The notes under the pieces were generated by a model that made no database searches, was not told where the DNA came from, and worked only from the letters and a program-made list of their open reading frames with translations. A program made the position numbers and the translations under genes. A stretch of DNA of 64,000 bases from the NCBI GenBank assembly GCA_031291055.1, contig JARLJU010000340.1, positions 52,948 through 116,947 on the forward strand, in the 5' to 3' direction. This document shows positions 53,427 through 62,886 of the stretch, piece by piece. This DNA is from Rudaea sp. GTDB taxonomy: Bacteria; Pseudomonadota; Gammaproteobacteria; Xanthomonadales; Rhodanobacteraceae. Position 1 is the first letter of the stretch. Each line of letters begins with the position of its first letter.

Positions 53427-54353
53427 TCAAGGGTGCGACTGAGGCGTGACGCTGATCGTCGTCACCGCCAGCGGATCAGCGATGAACGCCAGCGTATCCG
53501 CCAGCACCGGCACGCGGCTCGTGCGCTCGCGCGCGAACGCCAGCATGATCGCGCTGTGGCCGATGCCGGGATAGACCTTGAGCTGGGCGACGCCCTGCAT
53601 TGCATGCGCGCGCTCGGCCATCGCTTCGGCGTTGCTCGGCGGTACTTCCTCGTCTTCGCTGCCTTGCAAAAGCAGCATCGGCGGTTCGTCGCCGTCGACG
53701 AAATTGATCGGCTGCGATTCGTAGCGGCCTTTCGCGGTGTCGCCGAAGATTTCCGGCTCATCGTCGACGAAAGGCAGGAATGCATAGGCACCGGCCACGC
53801 CGATCATGCCAGCCAGGTCGCGCGGCTGCATGCCGACGGCATTAAGGTAGCGCTTGTCGGCCGCGAGCAGGGCGGCGATCTGGCCTCCAGCCGAATGGCC
53901 CATCACGAACAGGCGTTTGGAATCTCCGCCGAACTCTGCAGCGTGTTCATGCGCCCAGGCCACGGCATGGGCGGCATCGTGCATGAACGCCGGGAAGTGC
54001 ACATCGGGAAACTTGCGATAGTCCGGGATCAGCACGATCACGCCGTGATTGGCCAGTGCATCGCCCACGTAACGGTACCAGCGGCGCTTGCCCTGCGCCC
54101 AGCTGCCGCCGTAGAAAAACACGACGATGGGCGCATTGGCCGCATTTTTCGGCACGTAGGCATCAAGCGACAGCGCGTGGTCGGCATCGAACACGATGCC
54201 GCGCGTTTCCGCGAGATTGTGCCTGTCCGTCGTCGAATCGACCACGGCGAAGAAGACATCGGCGCAGCCGCCCAGGGCCAGAGCGCAAAAGATGGCGGCA
54301 AGCGCGATCGGTGCCACGCGCGAATTGCCAAAGGAGCGCATGCTTCCTATCAT
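53427..54353 (-). CDS. Lipoprotein alpha/beta hydrolase (BD-FAE-type esterase)
   Basis: About 300 residues. A lipobox ALGGC after a hydrophobic stretch marks it as a lipoprotein. The alpha/beta-hydrolase core has the FYGGSW oxyanion loop, the nucleophile elbow GHSAGG, an acid candidate in GSEDEEVPPS and His in YPGIGHSAI, the arrangement of bifunctional feruloyl/acetyl xylan esterases and related carboxylesterases. ATG 54341 (MRSFGNSR) with AGGA just upstream is an alternative to ATG 54353. It is divergent from the Pycsar-effector-like gene, with 29 bp between starts. Confidence 0.87.
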   Translation of the reverse strand: MIGSMRSFGNSRVAPIALAAIFCALALGGCADVFFAVVDSTTDRHNLAETRGIVFDADHALSLDAYVPKNAANAPIVVFFYGGSWAQGKRRWYRYVGDALANHGVIVLIPDYRKFPDVHFPAFMHDAAHAVAWAHEHAAEFGGDSKRLFVMGHSAGGQIAALLAADKRYLNAVGMQPRDLAGMIGVAGAYAFLPFVDDEPEIFGDTAKGRYESQPINFVDGDEPPMLLLQGSEDEEVPPSNAEAMAERAHAMQGVAQLKVYPGIGHSAIMLAFARERTSRVPVLADTLAFIADPLAVTTISVTPQSHP

Positions 54354-54382
54354 GGCCCTATTCTGTCATGCGGGGAGCGTCG

Positions 54383-54940
54383 ATGGATCATCCGGCACCG
54401 CACAACACTGATGCACTGTTCGCGGATATTCCCGAGCGCGGCACAACCGACAATCTGCTGCGTACCGCGCAACAGCATCATGTTGCCTTGTCGAGCATGG
54501 CCGATACCAAGGCAAACATCATCATCACGATGTCCTCGATCGTGCTGACGCTGACCCTTGGCCGCATGAATGATCCGGAATTGCGCGTCTCGGCCATTAC
54601 CCTGGGTGGCTTCACGATGATGGCGTTGCTGCTCGCCATTCTCACTGTGTTGCCAAAATACCAGCCGCCAAAATTGCGCGACGGAAAGTTGCCGCCGAAT
54701 TTCAATCTCATGTTCTTCGGCCATTTCGGCCAACTGTCGCGTGAGCGTTATCTGGAAGAAGTAAGCCGAGCACTGGCGCGCGACGGGTCGCCCTATGCGA
54801 CCTGGGCGGGCGACATCTACTCGCTAGGAGTCTATCTTGCCAATCACAAGTACCGCTATCTGCGCTGGAGTTACCTTTTTTTCCTCACCGGATTCATGCT
54901 TGCCTGTGCCGAGCAGGGCTGGCGCCTGTTGATGCATTGA
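54383..54940 (+). CDS. Pycsar system effector-like membrane protein (orphan)
   Basis: 185 residues from ATG 54383 (GGGGAG 5 bases upstream). The N-terminal amphipathic stretch NLLRTAQQHHVALSSMADTK leads into two membrane helices (ANIIITMSSIVLTLTLG and a second at ITLGGFTMMALLLAIL), then a cytoplasmic region LMFFGHFGQLSRERYLEEV and a third helix near the C-terminus. This organisation, with ADTKANI before the first helix, is that of the Pycsar-effector family (PycTM-like), which permeabilises the membrane on sensing cCMP or cUMP. No cyclase gene is near, so its present role is unknown. Confidence 0.75.
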   Translation: MDHPAPHNTDALFADIPERGTTDNLLRTAQQHHVALSSMADTKANIIITMSSIVLTLTLGRMNDPELRVSAITLGGFTMMALLLAILTVLPKYQPPKLRDGKLPPNFNLMFFGHFGQLSRERYLEEVSRALARDGSPYATWAGDIYSLGVYLANHKYRYLRWSYLFFLTGFMLACAEQGWRLLMH

Positions 54941-55010
54941 ACCGCGCCCAACCCCGCCTGTGCCATTGACGCGTTGCACTCGGGAATTCCCGGGCCTGCA
55001 GGAGAATCAC

Positions 55011-58000
55011 GTGCTGAGACAGCTTCTGATTGCGCTGTGTGCTGTCGTTTTTTCCACAGGTATACAAGCCCAGGCGCCGGGCAAGGACGATGTGCAGATC
55101 CCGTCCGCGCTGAAGGATTGGCAGCCATGGGTGCTCAAGGGTCTGGAATACCGCGGCTGCCCCTTCCTCGCCAGCAGCGCGCCCAACGAGCCGGCCGATT
55201 TCATCTGTGCGTGGCCGGAGCGCCTGATCCTGGCCAGCACCAGAGACGGCGCCACGTTCTCGATTCGCTGGCGTGTCGAAGCGCCAGGTTGGGTTCCGCT
55301 TCCGGGCGATGCGGAGCATTGGCCGCAGCAGGTCAGCGTCAACGCGCAGCGTCAGCCCGTATTGGCCCATGCAGTCGGTGATGCGGGGGAAGCGCCGGCG
55401 TTGTGGTTGGGCGTGGGTAACCATGAAATCTCCGGCCGCATCCCGTGGCGCGAGCAACCGCAGAGCCTTGCAATACCGGCAAGCATCGGTTTGATTGCGC
55501 TCAGCGTAGACGGCAAACCGGTCGCGCCGGTGCAGCGCGATGGCGGCGAAATCACGCTCGGGCGCGTCGGTACAGGCGCGCCCGAAGCCGACAACATCCT
55601 GCTGCGTGTCTACCGCAAGCTCAGCGACGGCGTGCCCGCGCAACTGAGCACGCGCATCGTGCTTGCGGTTGCCGGACAGGCGCGCGAGGAAATCATCGGG
55701 CCTGCCCTTCCGGCCGGCTTTGCGCCGCTGTCTTTGAACAGCACATGGCCGGCGCGGCTGGATGGCGACGGTCGCCTGCACGTGCAGGTCCAACCCGGCG
55801 CTGAGACCCTCGTGCTGGAAGCACATGCGACAAAGCCGCTGACCGCGGCGGAGGCGCAGCTCCCCGCAGCGCCGTGGCCGAAACAGGAAGTATGGAGCTA
55901 CGAGGCGGCACCGCGGTTGCGGGTGACGGCAACCAGCGGCGCCGTGCAACTGGATCCGCGCCAGGCCGAGGTACCCGGCGACTGGCAGATGTTGCCGGCA
56001 TTCGCTCTGGGCGACGGCGCCAGGCTCGTGATCGAGGAGCGCTCGCGCGGGCTCGCGCCCGACGAGGGCAATCGCCTGAGCCTGCAACGCGAAGCCTGGC
56101 TCGATTTCAGCGGCGCTGGCTGGTTCGCACGCGATCACATCGGCGGCAACATGGCCCAGGGCTGGCGTTTCGATGTCGCCACGCCGTTCGCGCTTGAACA
56201 GGCCGACGCGAGGAATTCGGCGCGCGACGGGCGCATTGGCGAGCCCCTGCTCGTCACGCGCGGAGCCAGGCCCGAGCTGAGCGGTGTGGAATGGCGCACG
56301 CCCAATGTCGATCTCGACGCCGGCGTACGCATCGCGTCGGCTGCGGCGATGCCGGTCACGGGTTGGCAGCAGACCTTCGATCATGTCGAGGCCACGCTGC
56401 ACTTTCCATTTGGATACAAATTGCTGGGCGCGCCCGGTGCGGACAGTGCCGCCGGCAGCTGGATCGCGGGCTGGACCCTGCTCGACGTGTTCGTCTGTGC
56501 CATCCTCGCACTGCTGGCCTGGCGTCTGCTTGGCCTGGTCGGCGTTGCTGCAATGGCAGCGTACCTGCTGCTTGCTTACCAGGAATCCGGTTCACCGCTC
56601 TGGAGCCTGCTCGCGGTACTCGCGCTCGCATTGATCGCACGCGCCTTGCCTGCCGGGAAACTCGCCCGTGCGGCCGAATTGCTGCGGCGCGCGGCTTTGG
56701 TCCTCCTGGTGCTCGTCGCGCTGCCATTCGTTGCCGCCCAGGTGCGCTACGCCATCTATCCGCAACTCGAGGTGCAGCGCGCGTACCCCCTTGGCGACGT
56801 TGTTCCGGGCAATTACGGCGGTATCTACCGACACAAGGCAGCGCCGCAAGCGGCGGACGCCGCGAAGGACGAAGAAATTGCGCATGAGACAGTGCCTGAA
56901 TCCGCGCCGATGCCGGTTTCGCCGCCGGTACAAGCAGAGGCGCAGATGGCAGCCAAACCGGTTCGTCGGATGAATGCGCCGGCGGGTGCTGCGGGCAAAA
57001 GCCAGGCGCTGGATACCATCGCCGTCACCGGTTCAAGCATCCGTCGCGTGGACATCGGGACGGCGAGCCCGGTGCAGCTTGCCGAGCAGATCGATCACTA
57101 CAGTCAGACCACGGTCGTGCAGACCGGCAGCGGTGCGCCGAGCTGGAACCTCGGCAGCACCGCGTGGCTGAACTGGAGTGGTCCGGTAGTGGCGACGCAA
57201 AGTGTACATTTGCTCATCGCGCCGCCGTGGCTGGTGCGACCGTTGCGCATCGTGCTCGCGTTGTTGCTGGCATGGCTGATCTGGCGTGTATTCCGCGCGG
57301 CCGCGGGCGTGCGGCCAACGCACGGTCCGCTGCCTGGCACTACGGCAGTGGCGCTGGGGCTGTTGTGCCTGGGTGCGACCGCGCTTACAACCACTGCGCA
57401 GGCGCAAGGCTATCCGCCGGACGACCTGCTGCGCCAATTGCGCGAGCGCGTGACCGAAGCGCCGACATGCGCACCCGCCTGCGCCGGTTTTGCCGAAGCG
57501 CAAATCGACGCAAATGGCGACAGCGTGAGCGTTGTCCTGGAAGCGCATGCCGGCGAGCGCGTCGCCGTGCCGCTGCCGGTCGATGCGGTCGCGGTCGCGT
57601 TGAAGGGAATACGCGTGGATGGCGCGGCCGACGAAGCCGTCGTGCGCGACGACAACGGCGGCCTGTGGCTGACCCTCAATCGCGGTGTGCATCGTGTGCA
57701 ACTCGACTTTTCCATTTACGCCGACAAGGTGTCACTGGCGTTTCCGCTGAAGCCGGCACGCGTGCTGTTCGCCGGGCAGGGCTGGGAGGCTTCGGGGCTT
57801 TCCGAAGAGCATCTGCTTACCGAGACACTGACGCTGGCGCGGGCGCGTGGCGCGGCCGGCAGCACGCCGGGCAGCGGCGTCCAGCAATTCCCGCCGTATG
57901 TCCGCGTCGATCGCAGCCTTTCGCTCGGCCTGGAATGGAGTACCGCTACGCACGTCGAGCGCCTGTCGCCGGCGCAGGGCGGATTCACCGTCGAAGTGCC

Positions 58001-59315
58001 CGTTCTCGCCGGCGAGCATGTCTCTACTTCGGGTATAAAAGTACAAAATGGGAAGGTGCCCGCTGCAATCGGCGACGGTGCCGGCGGCACGGATTGGCAA
58101 AGCACGCTCGACAAGGCAGAGATGCTGACCCTGGTCGCGCCTGTGCTCACTGACCGCGCCGAAGTCTGGCACGTGCTCGTCAGTCCGACCTGGCATGTCG
58201 AGTTCAGCGGCGTGCCGGGCGTCGGCCCCGCCAGCGGCGACAATCCCGACGACTTCCGCAATTTCGAGTTCCATCCGCTGCCCGGCGAGACGCTGTCGCT
58301 GCACATCACGCGACCGCCTCCTGCGGAAGGCGCTCTACGTGCCATCGATGCAGCGAACCTGCGCAGCGAGATCGGCCAGCATGCATCCACGCATGTACTC
58401 GGATTCAGCCTGCGCGCAAGCCAAGGCGGCGATCATGTCATCGTGTTGCCGAAAGGCGCCGAGGTGCTGGGTGTCAGCCGCAATGGCCAGTCTCTGAATC
58501 TGCGCTCGCTCGACGGCAAACTCAGCCTCCCAGTCACGCCAGGCGTGCACCGGTACGAGGTGCGTTTCCGCGACGACGCACAGACAGGCACGGTCGTGCG
58601 CACGCCGCTGGTTGCGCTCGGCCTGCCTGCGGCAAACGTCGCGCTCGATGTGCAATTGCCGGCCGATCGCTGGCTGCTCGCGACGTCCGGTCCGCCGGTC
58701 GGACCCGCCGTACTGTATTGGGGGGAGCTTGCGCTGATGCTCGCCGTCGCATTCGCCCTTGCACGCACGCAGCGCACGCGCCTGCGTTTCCGCGACTGGT
58801 TGCTGCTTGGTCTGGGATTCTCAACCTTTTCGTGGGCTGCACTGCTCGTCGTGGTCGCGTGGCTGTTCGCGTTCGACTGGCGCGGGCGCGGCGAGCTGCC
58901 GCAGGTACGCTGGCGTTTCAATCTTGTCCAGGCCGCGCTCGTGTTGCTGACCGTCATCGCCCTGTTTGCGCTCGCTTCGGCAATTCCCCAGGGCTTGCTC
59001 GGCCAGCCCGACATGCACGTGGCCGGCAACGGTTCCGGCGCGCAGTCGCTGCAATGGTTTGCCGATCGCAGCGCGGACGCCCTGCCGCAAGCGACAGCGG
59101 TCAGCCTGCCCCTGTGGGTATATAAAGCGCTGATGCTCGCCTGGGCCTTGTGGCTGGCAAATGCGCTGATCGGTTGGTTGCGCGACGGATTCGCGGCGTG
59201 GACGAAGGATGGCTACTGGCGGACGGCACCGCCCAACGCTGCCGTTGCGCAAGCCGCCACCACGCCAACTGTCGGCGGTACAAAGCCCGACAGTATGGAG
59301 TCCGCAGCAACGTGA
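55011..59315 (+). CDS. Giant membrane protein of unknown function with a TonB-plug-like motif
   Basis: 1434 residues from GTG 55011 (GGAG 7 bases upstream), with a signal peptide ending GIQA. A periplasmic beta-rich region spans residues 25-490. Four or five membrane helices at about 490-590 include WTLLDVFVCAILALLAWRLLG, and a linker to about 640 follows. Then comes LDTIAVTGSSIRRVDIGTAS (about 667-686), which copies the TonB-box and plug-entry signature of xanthomonad TonB-dependent receptors. Further helices (about 745-800) are followed by a second long periplasmic region and C-terminal helices. I recognise no named domain. The stop overlaps the prmC start by four bases. Confidence 0.82.
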   Translation: MLRQLLIALCAVVFSTGIQAQAPGKDDVQIPSALKDWQPWVLKGLEYRGCPFLASSAPNEPADFICAWPERLILASTRDGATFSIRWRVEAPGWVPLPGDAEHWPQQVSVNAQRQPVLAHAVGDAGEAPALWLGVGNHEISGRIPWREQPQSLAIPASIGLIALSVDGKPVAPVQRDGGEITLGRVGTGAPEADNILLRVYRKLSDGVPAQLSTRIVLAVAGQAREEIIGPALPAGFAPLSLNSTWPARLDGDGRLHVQVQPGAETLVLEAHATKPLTAAEAQLPAAPWPKQEVWSYEAAPRLRVTATSGAVQLDPRQAEVPGDWQMLPAFALGDGARLVIEERSRGLAPDEGNRLSLQREAWLDFSGAGWFARDHIGGNMAQGWRFDVATPFALEQADARNSARDGRIGEPLLVTRGARPELSGVEWRTPNVDLDAGVRIASAAAMPVTGWQQTFDHVEATLHFPFGYKLLGAPGADSAAGSWIAGWTLLDVFVCAILALLAWRLLGLVGVAAMAAYLLLAYQESGSPLWSLLAVLALALIARALPAGKLARAAELLRRAALVLLVLVALPFVAAQVRYAIYPQLEVQRAYPLGDVVPGNYGGIYRHKAAPQAADAAKDEEIAHETVPESAPMPVSPPVQAEAQMAAKPVRRMNAPAGAAGKSQALDTIAVTGSSIRRVDIGTASPVQLAEQIDHYSQTTVVQTGSGAPSWNLGSTAWLNWSGPVVATQSVHLLIAPPWLVRPLRIVLALLLAWLIWRVFRAAAGVRPTHGPLPGTTAVALGLLCLGATALTTTAQAQGYPPDDLLRQLRERVTEAPTCAPACAGFAEAQIDANGDSVSVVLEAHAGERVAVPLPVDAVAVALKGIRVDGAADEAVVRDDNGGLWLTLNRGVHRVQLDFSIYADKVSLAFPLKPARVLFAGQGWEASGLSEEHLLTETLTLARARGAAGSTPGSGVQQFPPYVRVDRSLSLGLEWSTATHVERLSPAQGGFTVEVPVLAGEHVSTSGIKVQNGKVPAAIGDGAGGTDWQSTLDKAEMLTLVAPVLTDRAEVWHVLVSPTWHVEFSGVPGVGPASGDNPDDFRNFEFHPLPGETLSLHITRPPPAEGALRAIDAANLRSEIGQHASTHVLGFSLRASQGGDHVIVLPKGAEVLGVSRNGQSLNLRSLDGKLSLPVTPGVHRYEVRFRDDAQTGTVVRTPLVALGLPAANVALDVQLPADRWLLATSGPPVGPAVLYWGELALMLAVAFALARTQRTRLRFRDWLLLGLGFSTFSWAALLVVVAWLFAFDWRGRGELPQVRWRFNLVQAALVLLTVIALFALASAIPQGLLGQPDMHVAGNGSGAQSLQWFADRSADALPQATAVSLPLWVYKALMLAWALWLANALIGWLRDGFAAWTKDGYWRTAPPNAAVAQAATTPTVGGTKPDSMESAAT

Positions 59316-60166
59316 GCGCCGGGTCGATCACGGTTCGCGGCCTGCTTGCGGTGGCCAAGGGCAGACTGGACGGCAACGATGCCTCACGCGAAAACGAGCT
59401 GTTGCTCGGTCACGCGCTGGGACGCGATCGCGCGTGGCTGTATGCGCACGCGGACGATCCGCTCGCGGCTGCAGATGCCGTGCATTTCCATTCACTGCTG
59501 GTACGCCGGGCCGCTGGCGAGCCGCTGGCGTATATCACCGGGCGGCGCGAGTTCTGGTCGCTGGACCTTGCGGTCACTCCTGACGTGCTGATCCCGCGGC
59601 TGGAAACCGAGCTGCTGGTGGAGCTGGCCCTGCGCAGGATTTCGCAAAGTGCACAAGTGGATATTGCGGACCTGGGCACGGGTTCTGGTGCTGTCGCGGT
59701 GGCGATCGCGCATGAGCGCGCGCGCGCGCGCGTGCTGGCAACGGATGCGAGCGCGGCGGCGTTGGCCGTGGCACGGGGCAACGCCGGAAGTCTGGATACC
59801 CGCAACGTCGAATTCGCGCAGGGCGACTGGTGCGCGGCGCTGGGCAATCGCAAGTTCGAGTTGATCGTGAGCAACCCGCCGTACATTGCCGAAGCCGATG
59901 TCCACCTCGCCCGCGGCGACTTGCGTTTCGAGCCACGCGCGGCGCTGGTCTCGGGCAGCGATGGTCTGGACGCCATCTGCGCGATTGTCCGCGACGTCCC
60001 GATGTACTTGAAACCGGACGGCTGGCTGTTGTTCGAACATGGACATCAGCAAGGCGCGGAGGTGCGCGATCTGCTGCAAAGAAGCGGGTTTGCGGAAGTG
60101 TTTACCGAGCGCGATCTTGAAGGGCGGGAGAGGGTAAGCGGGGGGCGGCTTGCACAGGCCGGATGA
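59312..60166 (+). CDS. prmC: Release factor glutamine methyltransferase PrmC
   Basis: 284-residue SAM-dependent enzyme that methylates the Gln of the GGQ motif in RF1 and RF2. The N-terminal helical domain is followed by a Rossmann domain with IADLGTGSGAVAVA (SAM motif, residues 118-131) and the catalytic NPPY at 188-191. EPLAYITGRREFW, normally conserved as a PrmC signature, is present. Start is GTG 59312, overlapping the TGA of the giant membrane protein (GTGA). prmC is usually near prfA; here that neighbour is absent. Confidence 0.94.
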   Translation: MSAGSITVRGLLAVAKGRLDGNDASRENELLLGHALGRDRAWLYAHADDPLAAADAVHFHSLLVRRAAGEPLAYITGRREFWSLDLAVTPDVLIPRLETELLVELALRRISQSAQVDIADLGTGSGAVAVAIAHERARARVLATDASAAALAVARGNAGSLDTRNVEFAQGDWCAALGNRKFELIVSNPPYIAEADVHLARGDLRFEPRAALVSGSDGLDAICAIVRDVPMYLKPDGWLLFEHGHQQGAEVRDLLQRSGFAEVFTERDLEGRERVSGGRLAQAG

Positions 60167-60389
60167 GCCGTGTGGGGCGCGCCATCCGGCAATATTCCCC
60201 ATCGTCGAATTTGTTGTGGAAATCAGTGGAAGTGCCTGCCGAACCCGATTCAAGGGCGTGATAGGCGCAAGGAACGACAAGCCCGCGGCAATCAGGACGC
60301 CGCGAATTCACAGATCGAATACAAACTTTAAACCCCCTTTACACCTGATTGTGAGATGGTGACAGCCCCGTCCACTCCAGGAACGTGTC

Positions 60390-60740
60390 ATGAAATCGCG
60401 TACATATTTCATTGTGGTCTCGCGTGCGACTGCGCTGGTATGCATGTTGGCATTCGGGGCTGCCTTCGCCCAATCCCCGCCATCCGACCAACCACCGGCG
60501 CAAGGCGGCGGCGGTCACCGACACGGGCCACCGGCCGAGGCGATTGCCGCTTGCGCAAACAAGGCCGCCGACGACGCCTGCAGCTTCACCGGGCGCCGTG
60601 GCGACACCGTCACCGGCAAATGCGCGACTCGACCGGCAAATCCCGATGCGAACAATGGCAGCGGCAATCCCGTGCTGGCCTGCCATCCCGATCACATGCC
60701 CCACGAAGCGCATGCGCCGGGACGCGACTCCGGGAACTGA
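60390..60740 (+). CDS. Small secreted Cys/His/Pro-rich protein of unknown function
   Basis: 116 residues: signal peptide ending AFGAAFAQ, a Gly/His/Pro-rich linker, then AIAACANKAADDACSFTG and VTGKCATRP with a final LACHPDHMPHEAHAPG. Four Cys (two pairs) and eight His could form disulfides or bind metal; the AxxAC-NK-x(4)-C-SF pattern resembles small periplasmic proteins annotated as hypothetical in other proteobacteria. AGGA lies upstream of the ATG. It ends 17 bp from the convergent dxs stop. Confidence 0.8.
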   Translation: MKSRTYFIVVSRATALVCMLAFGAAFAQSPPSDQPPAQGGGGHRHGPPAEAIAACANKAADDACSFTGRRGDTVTGKCATRPANPDANNGSGNPVLACHPDHMPHEAHAPGRDSGN

Positions 60741-60757
60741 CGGTGTAGCGTCAAGGC

Positions 60758-62656
60758 TCAAACCGCGCTGCGCACTTCCCCAAACGGCTGCGGCGCAAAC
60801 TGCGGCCAGCGTCTGGTGATCGCAGCGCGTATCCCCGCCGCATCGATGCCGGCTTCGGCAAGCAGTTGCTCGCGACTGGCGTGTTCGAGAAATTCGTCGG
60901 GCAGGCCGAGTTGCAGCAACGGCACCAGTATGTTTTTTGCCGCGAGCAGTTCAGCGACGGCGCCGCCGGCGCCGCCGCCGATGGCGTTGTCCTCAACACT
61001 GACGAGCGCGACGTGTGCGCGGGCCAGTTCCAGGATGATCGCCTCGTCGAGCGGTTTGACGAAACGCATGTTCACGACCGTGGCTCCGAGCTCGTTGCCG
61101 ACCTCGATCGCGGCGGCGAGCGGACTGCCGAACGCAAGAATGGCCACGCCGTTCCCGCGACGGCGGATTTCGGCCTTGCCAACGACGAACGGCTTCAATT
61201 CCGCTTCGATCTTCGCGCCGGGGCCGGTGCCGCGCGGGTAGCGCACTGCCGCGGGGCCAGCGTGCATGAATCCCGTGGTCAGCAATTGCCGGCATTCGTT
61301 TTCATCAGCGGGCGCCATCACCAGCATGTTCGGGATGCAGCGCAGATAGCTCAGGTCGAAGCTGCCGGCATGGGTGGCGCCGTCGGGGCCGACGACGCCG
61401 CCGCGGTCGATTGCGAAGGTGACGTCCAGATTCTGGATCGCCACGTCGTGGATCAGTTGATCGTAGCCGCGTTGCAGGAATGTGGAATAGATCGCCACCA
61501 CGGGTTTGGCGCCTTCGCAGGCCATGCCTGCGGCGAGCGTCACCGCGTGTTGTTCGGCGATGCCGACATCGAAGTATCTTTGTGGAAATTCCTTTGAAAA
61601 CCGCACCAGGCCCGAGCCCTCGCGCATCGCCGGCGTGATGCCATACAGGCGCGTGTCGGCGTCGGCCATGTCGCAGAGCCAGTCGCCGAAAACATCGGTA
61701 TAGGTCTGCTTGCCGGCGGCTTTCTTCGCCACGCCCTTGACCGGATCGAACGGGCCCACCGCGTGGTATTCGATCTGCTCGCGTTCGGCCGGCGCGTAGC
61801 CTTTGCCCTTGGTCGTGATGATGTGCAGCAGTTGAGGGCCTTTCAGGCTCTTCAGCGTCTTCAGCGAATGCAGCAGCAGCGGCAGGTCATGGCCATCGAT
61901 CGGGCCGAAATAGTGGAAGCCAAGTTCCTCGAACAGCGTACTCGGCACGAACATGCCTTTGGCGTGTTCTTCCCAGCGCTTGAGGAAACGCCACAGGAAA
62001 CCGTCGCGCTTGAGCCGGCGCTTGGCGCCTTCGCGCATCGCGTTGAGCGTTCGGCTGGTCATCAGCCGCGCGAGCATCTTCGGCAGTGCGCCGACGTTCT
62101 CGCTGATCGACATCTGGTTGTCGTTGAGGATCACCAGCAGATCGGGATCCAGAGCACCGCCATGATGCAGGGCCTCATACGCCATGCCGCCGGTGAGACC
62201 GCCGTCGCCGATCACCGCGACGATCTTGCGAGCGTCACCTTTGCGCTGAGCCGCGAGTGCCATGCCGAGCGCGGCCGAGATCGAGGTCGATGAATGGCCG
62301 ACGCCGAACGTATCGAACGGGCTTTCCTCGCGTTTCGGAAAAGGCGCCAGGCCATCCTTCTTCTTGATCGTGGAAATGCGGTCGCGCCGGCCGGTGAGGA
62401 TCTTGTGCGGATAGCACTGGTGGCCGACATCCCAGACCAGGCGGTCTTCCGGCGTGTCGTAAAGATAATGCAGCGCCACGGTCAACTCGACCACACCCAG
62501 GCCCGCGCCAAAATGACCGCCCGCGGAGGCGACGGATTCGATCAGGTAGTCGCGCAACTCGCCTGCGATGGCCGGCAGTTCGCTTTCGTCGAACTGGCGC
62601 AGGTCGGCGGGCAAGTCGATGCGGGCTAGGCGCGGATAGCGCTGGGAATCAATCAT
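60758..62656 (-). CDS. dxs: 1-deoxy-D-xylulose-5-phosphate synthase
   Basis: 632 residues, TPP-dependent first enzyme of the MEP isoprenoid pathway. [20 protein letters not shown] to [10 protein letters not shown] is the TPP/Mg motif, [17 protein letters not shown] carries the catalytic Glu, and [17 protein letters not shown] the conserved His loop. The C-terminal transketolase domain ends [26 protein letters not shown] 62656 ([10 protein letters not shown]) is the conserved start; longer frame to 62710 has no support. Confidence 0.97.
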   Translation of the reverse strand: MIDSQRYPRLARIDLPADLRQFDESELPAIAGELRDYLIESVASAGGHFGAGLGVVELTVALHYLYDTPEDRLVWDVGHQCYPHKILTGRRDRISTIKKKDGLAPFPKREESPFDTFGVGHSSTSISAALGMALAAQRKGDARKIVAVIGDGGLTGGMAYEALHHGGALDPDLLVILNDNQMSISENVGALPKMLARLMTSRTLNAMREGAKRRLKRDGFLWRFLKRWEEHAKGMFVPSTLFEELGFHYFGPIDGHDLPLLLHSLKTLKSLKGPQLLHIITTKGKGYAPAEREQIEYHAVGPFDPVKGVAKKAAGKQTYTDVFGDWLCDMADADTRLYGITPAMREGSGLVRFSKEFPQRYFDVGIAEQHAVTLAAGMACEGAKPVVAIYSTFLQRGYDQLIHDVAIQNLDVTFAIDRGGVVGPDGATHAGSFDLSYLRCIPNMLVMAPADENECRQLLTTGFMHAGPAAVRYPRGTGPGAKIEAELKPFVVGKAEIRRRGNGVAILAFGSPLAAAIEVGNELGATVVNMRFVKPLDEAIILELARAHVALVSVEDNAIGGGAGGAVAELLAAKNILVPLLQLGLPDEFLEHASREQLLAEAGIDAAGIRAAITRRWPQFAPQPFGEVRSAV

Positions 62657-62886
62657 TGCAGCATTCCATGGACAGACCGCCATTTTCAGCCACCCGACGG
62701 ATGCGAGCAAGGACTATGCGCCGCCCAAGCCGGCATTCGGCTGCTTTTCCGCACGGGCGATAGCCGGGCAGGTGCTTTGGCGCGCTGCCGCTGAATCGCT
62801 GCTGACTGCAGCGGGCGCAGCCAACGTCTTTTGGCCTCGCCAGTAGTACAAAGGGCAAATGGACAAATGGCGCATGGAGCAGCGCA

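Noticed and set aside
1980..55066. Apparent abundance of the palindrome GTATAC
   Set aside because: About nine copies were noticed, but base composition alone predicts roughly six in 64 kb, so it is not clearly enriched.
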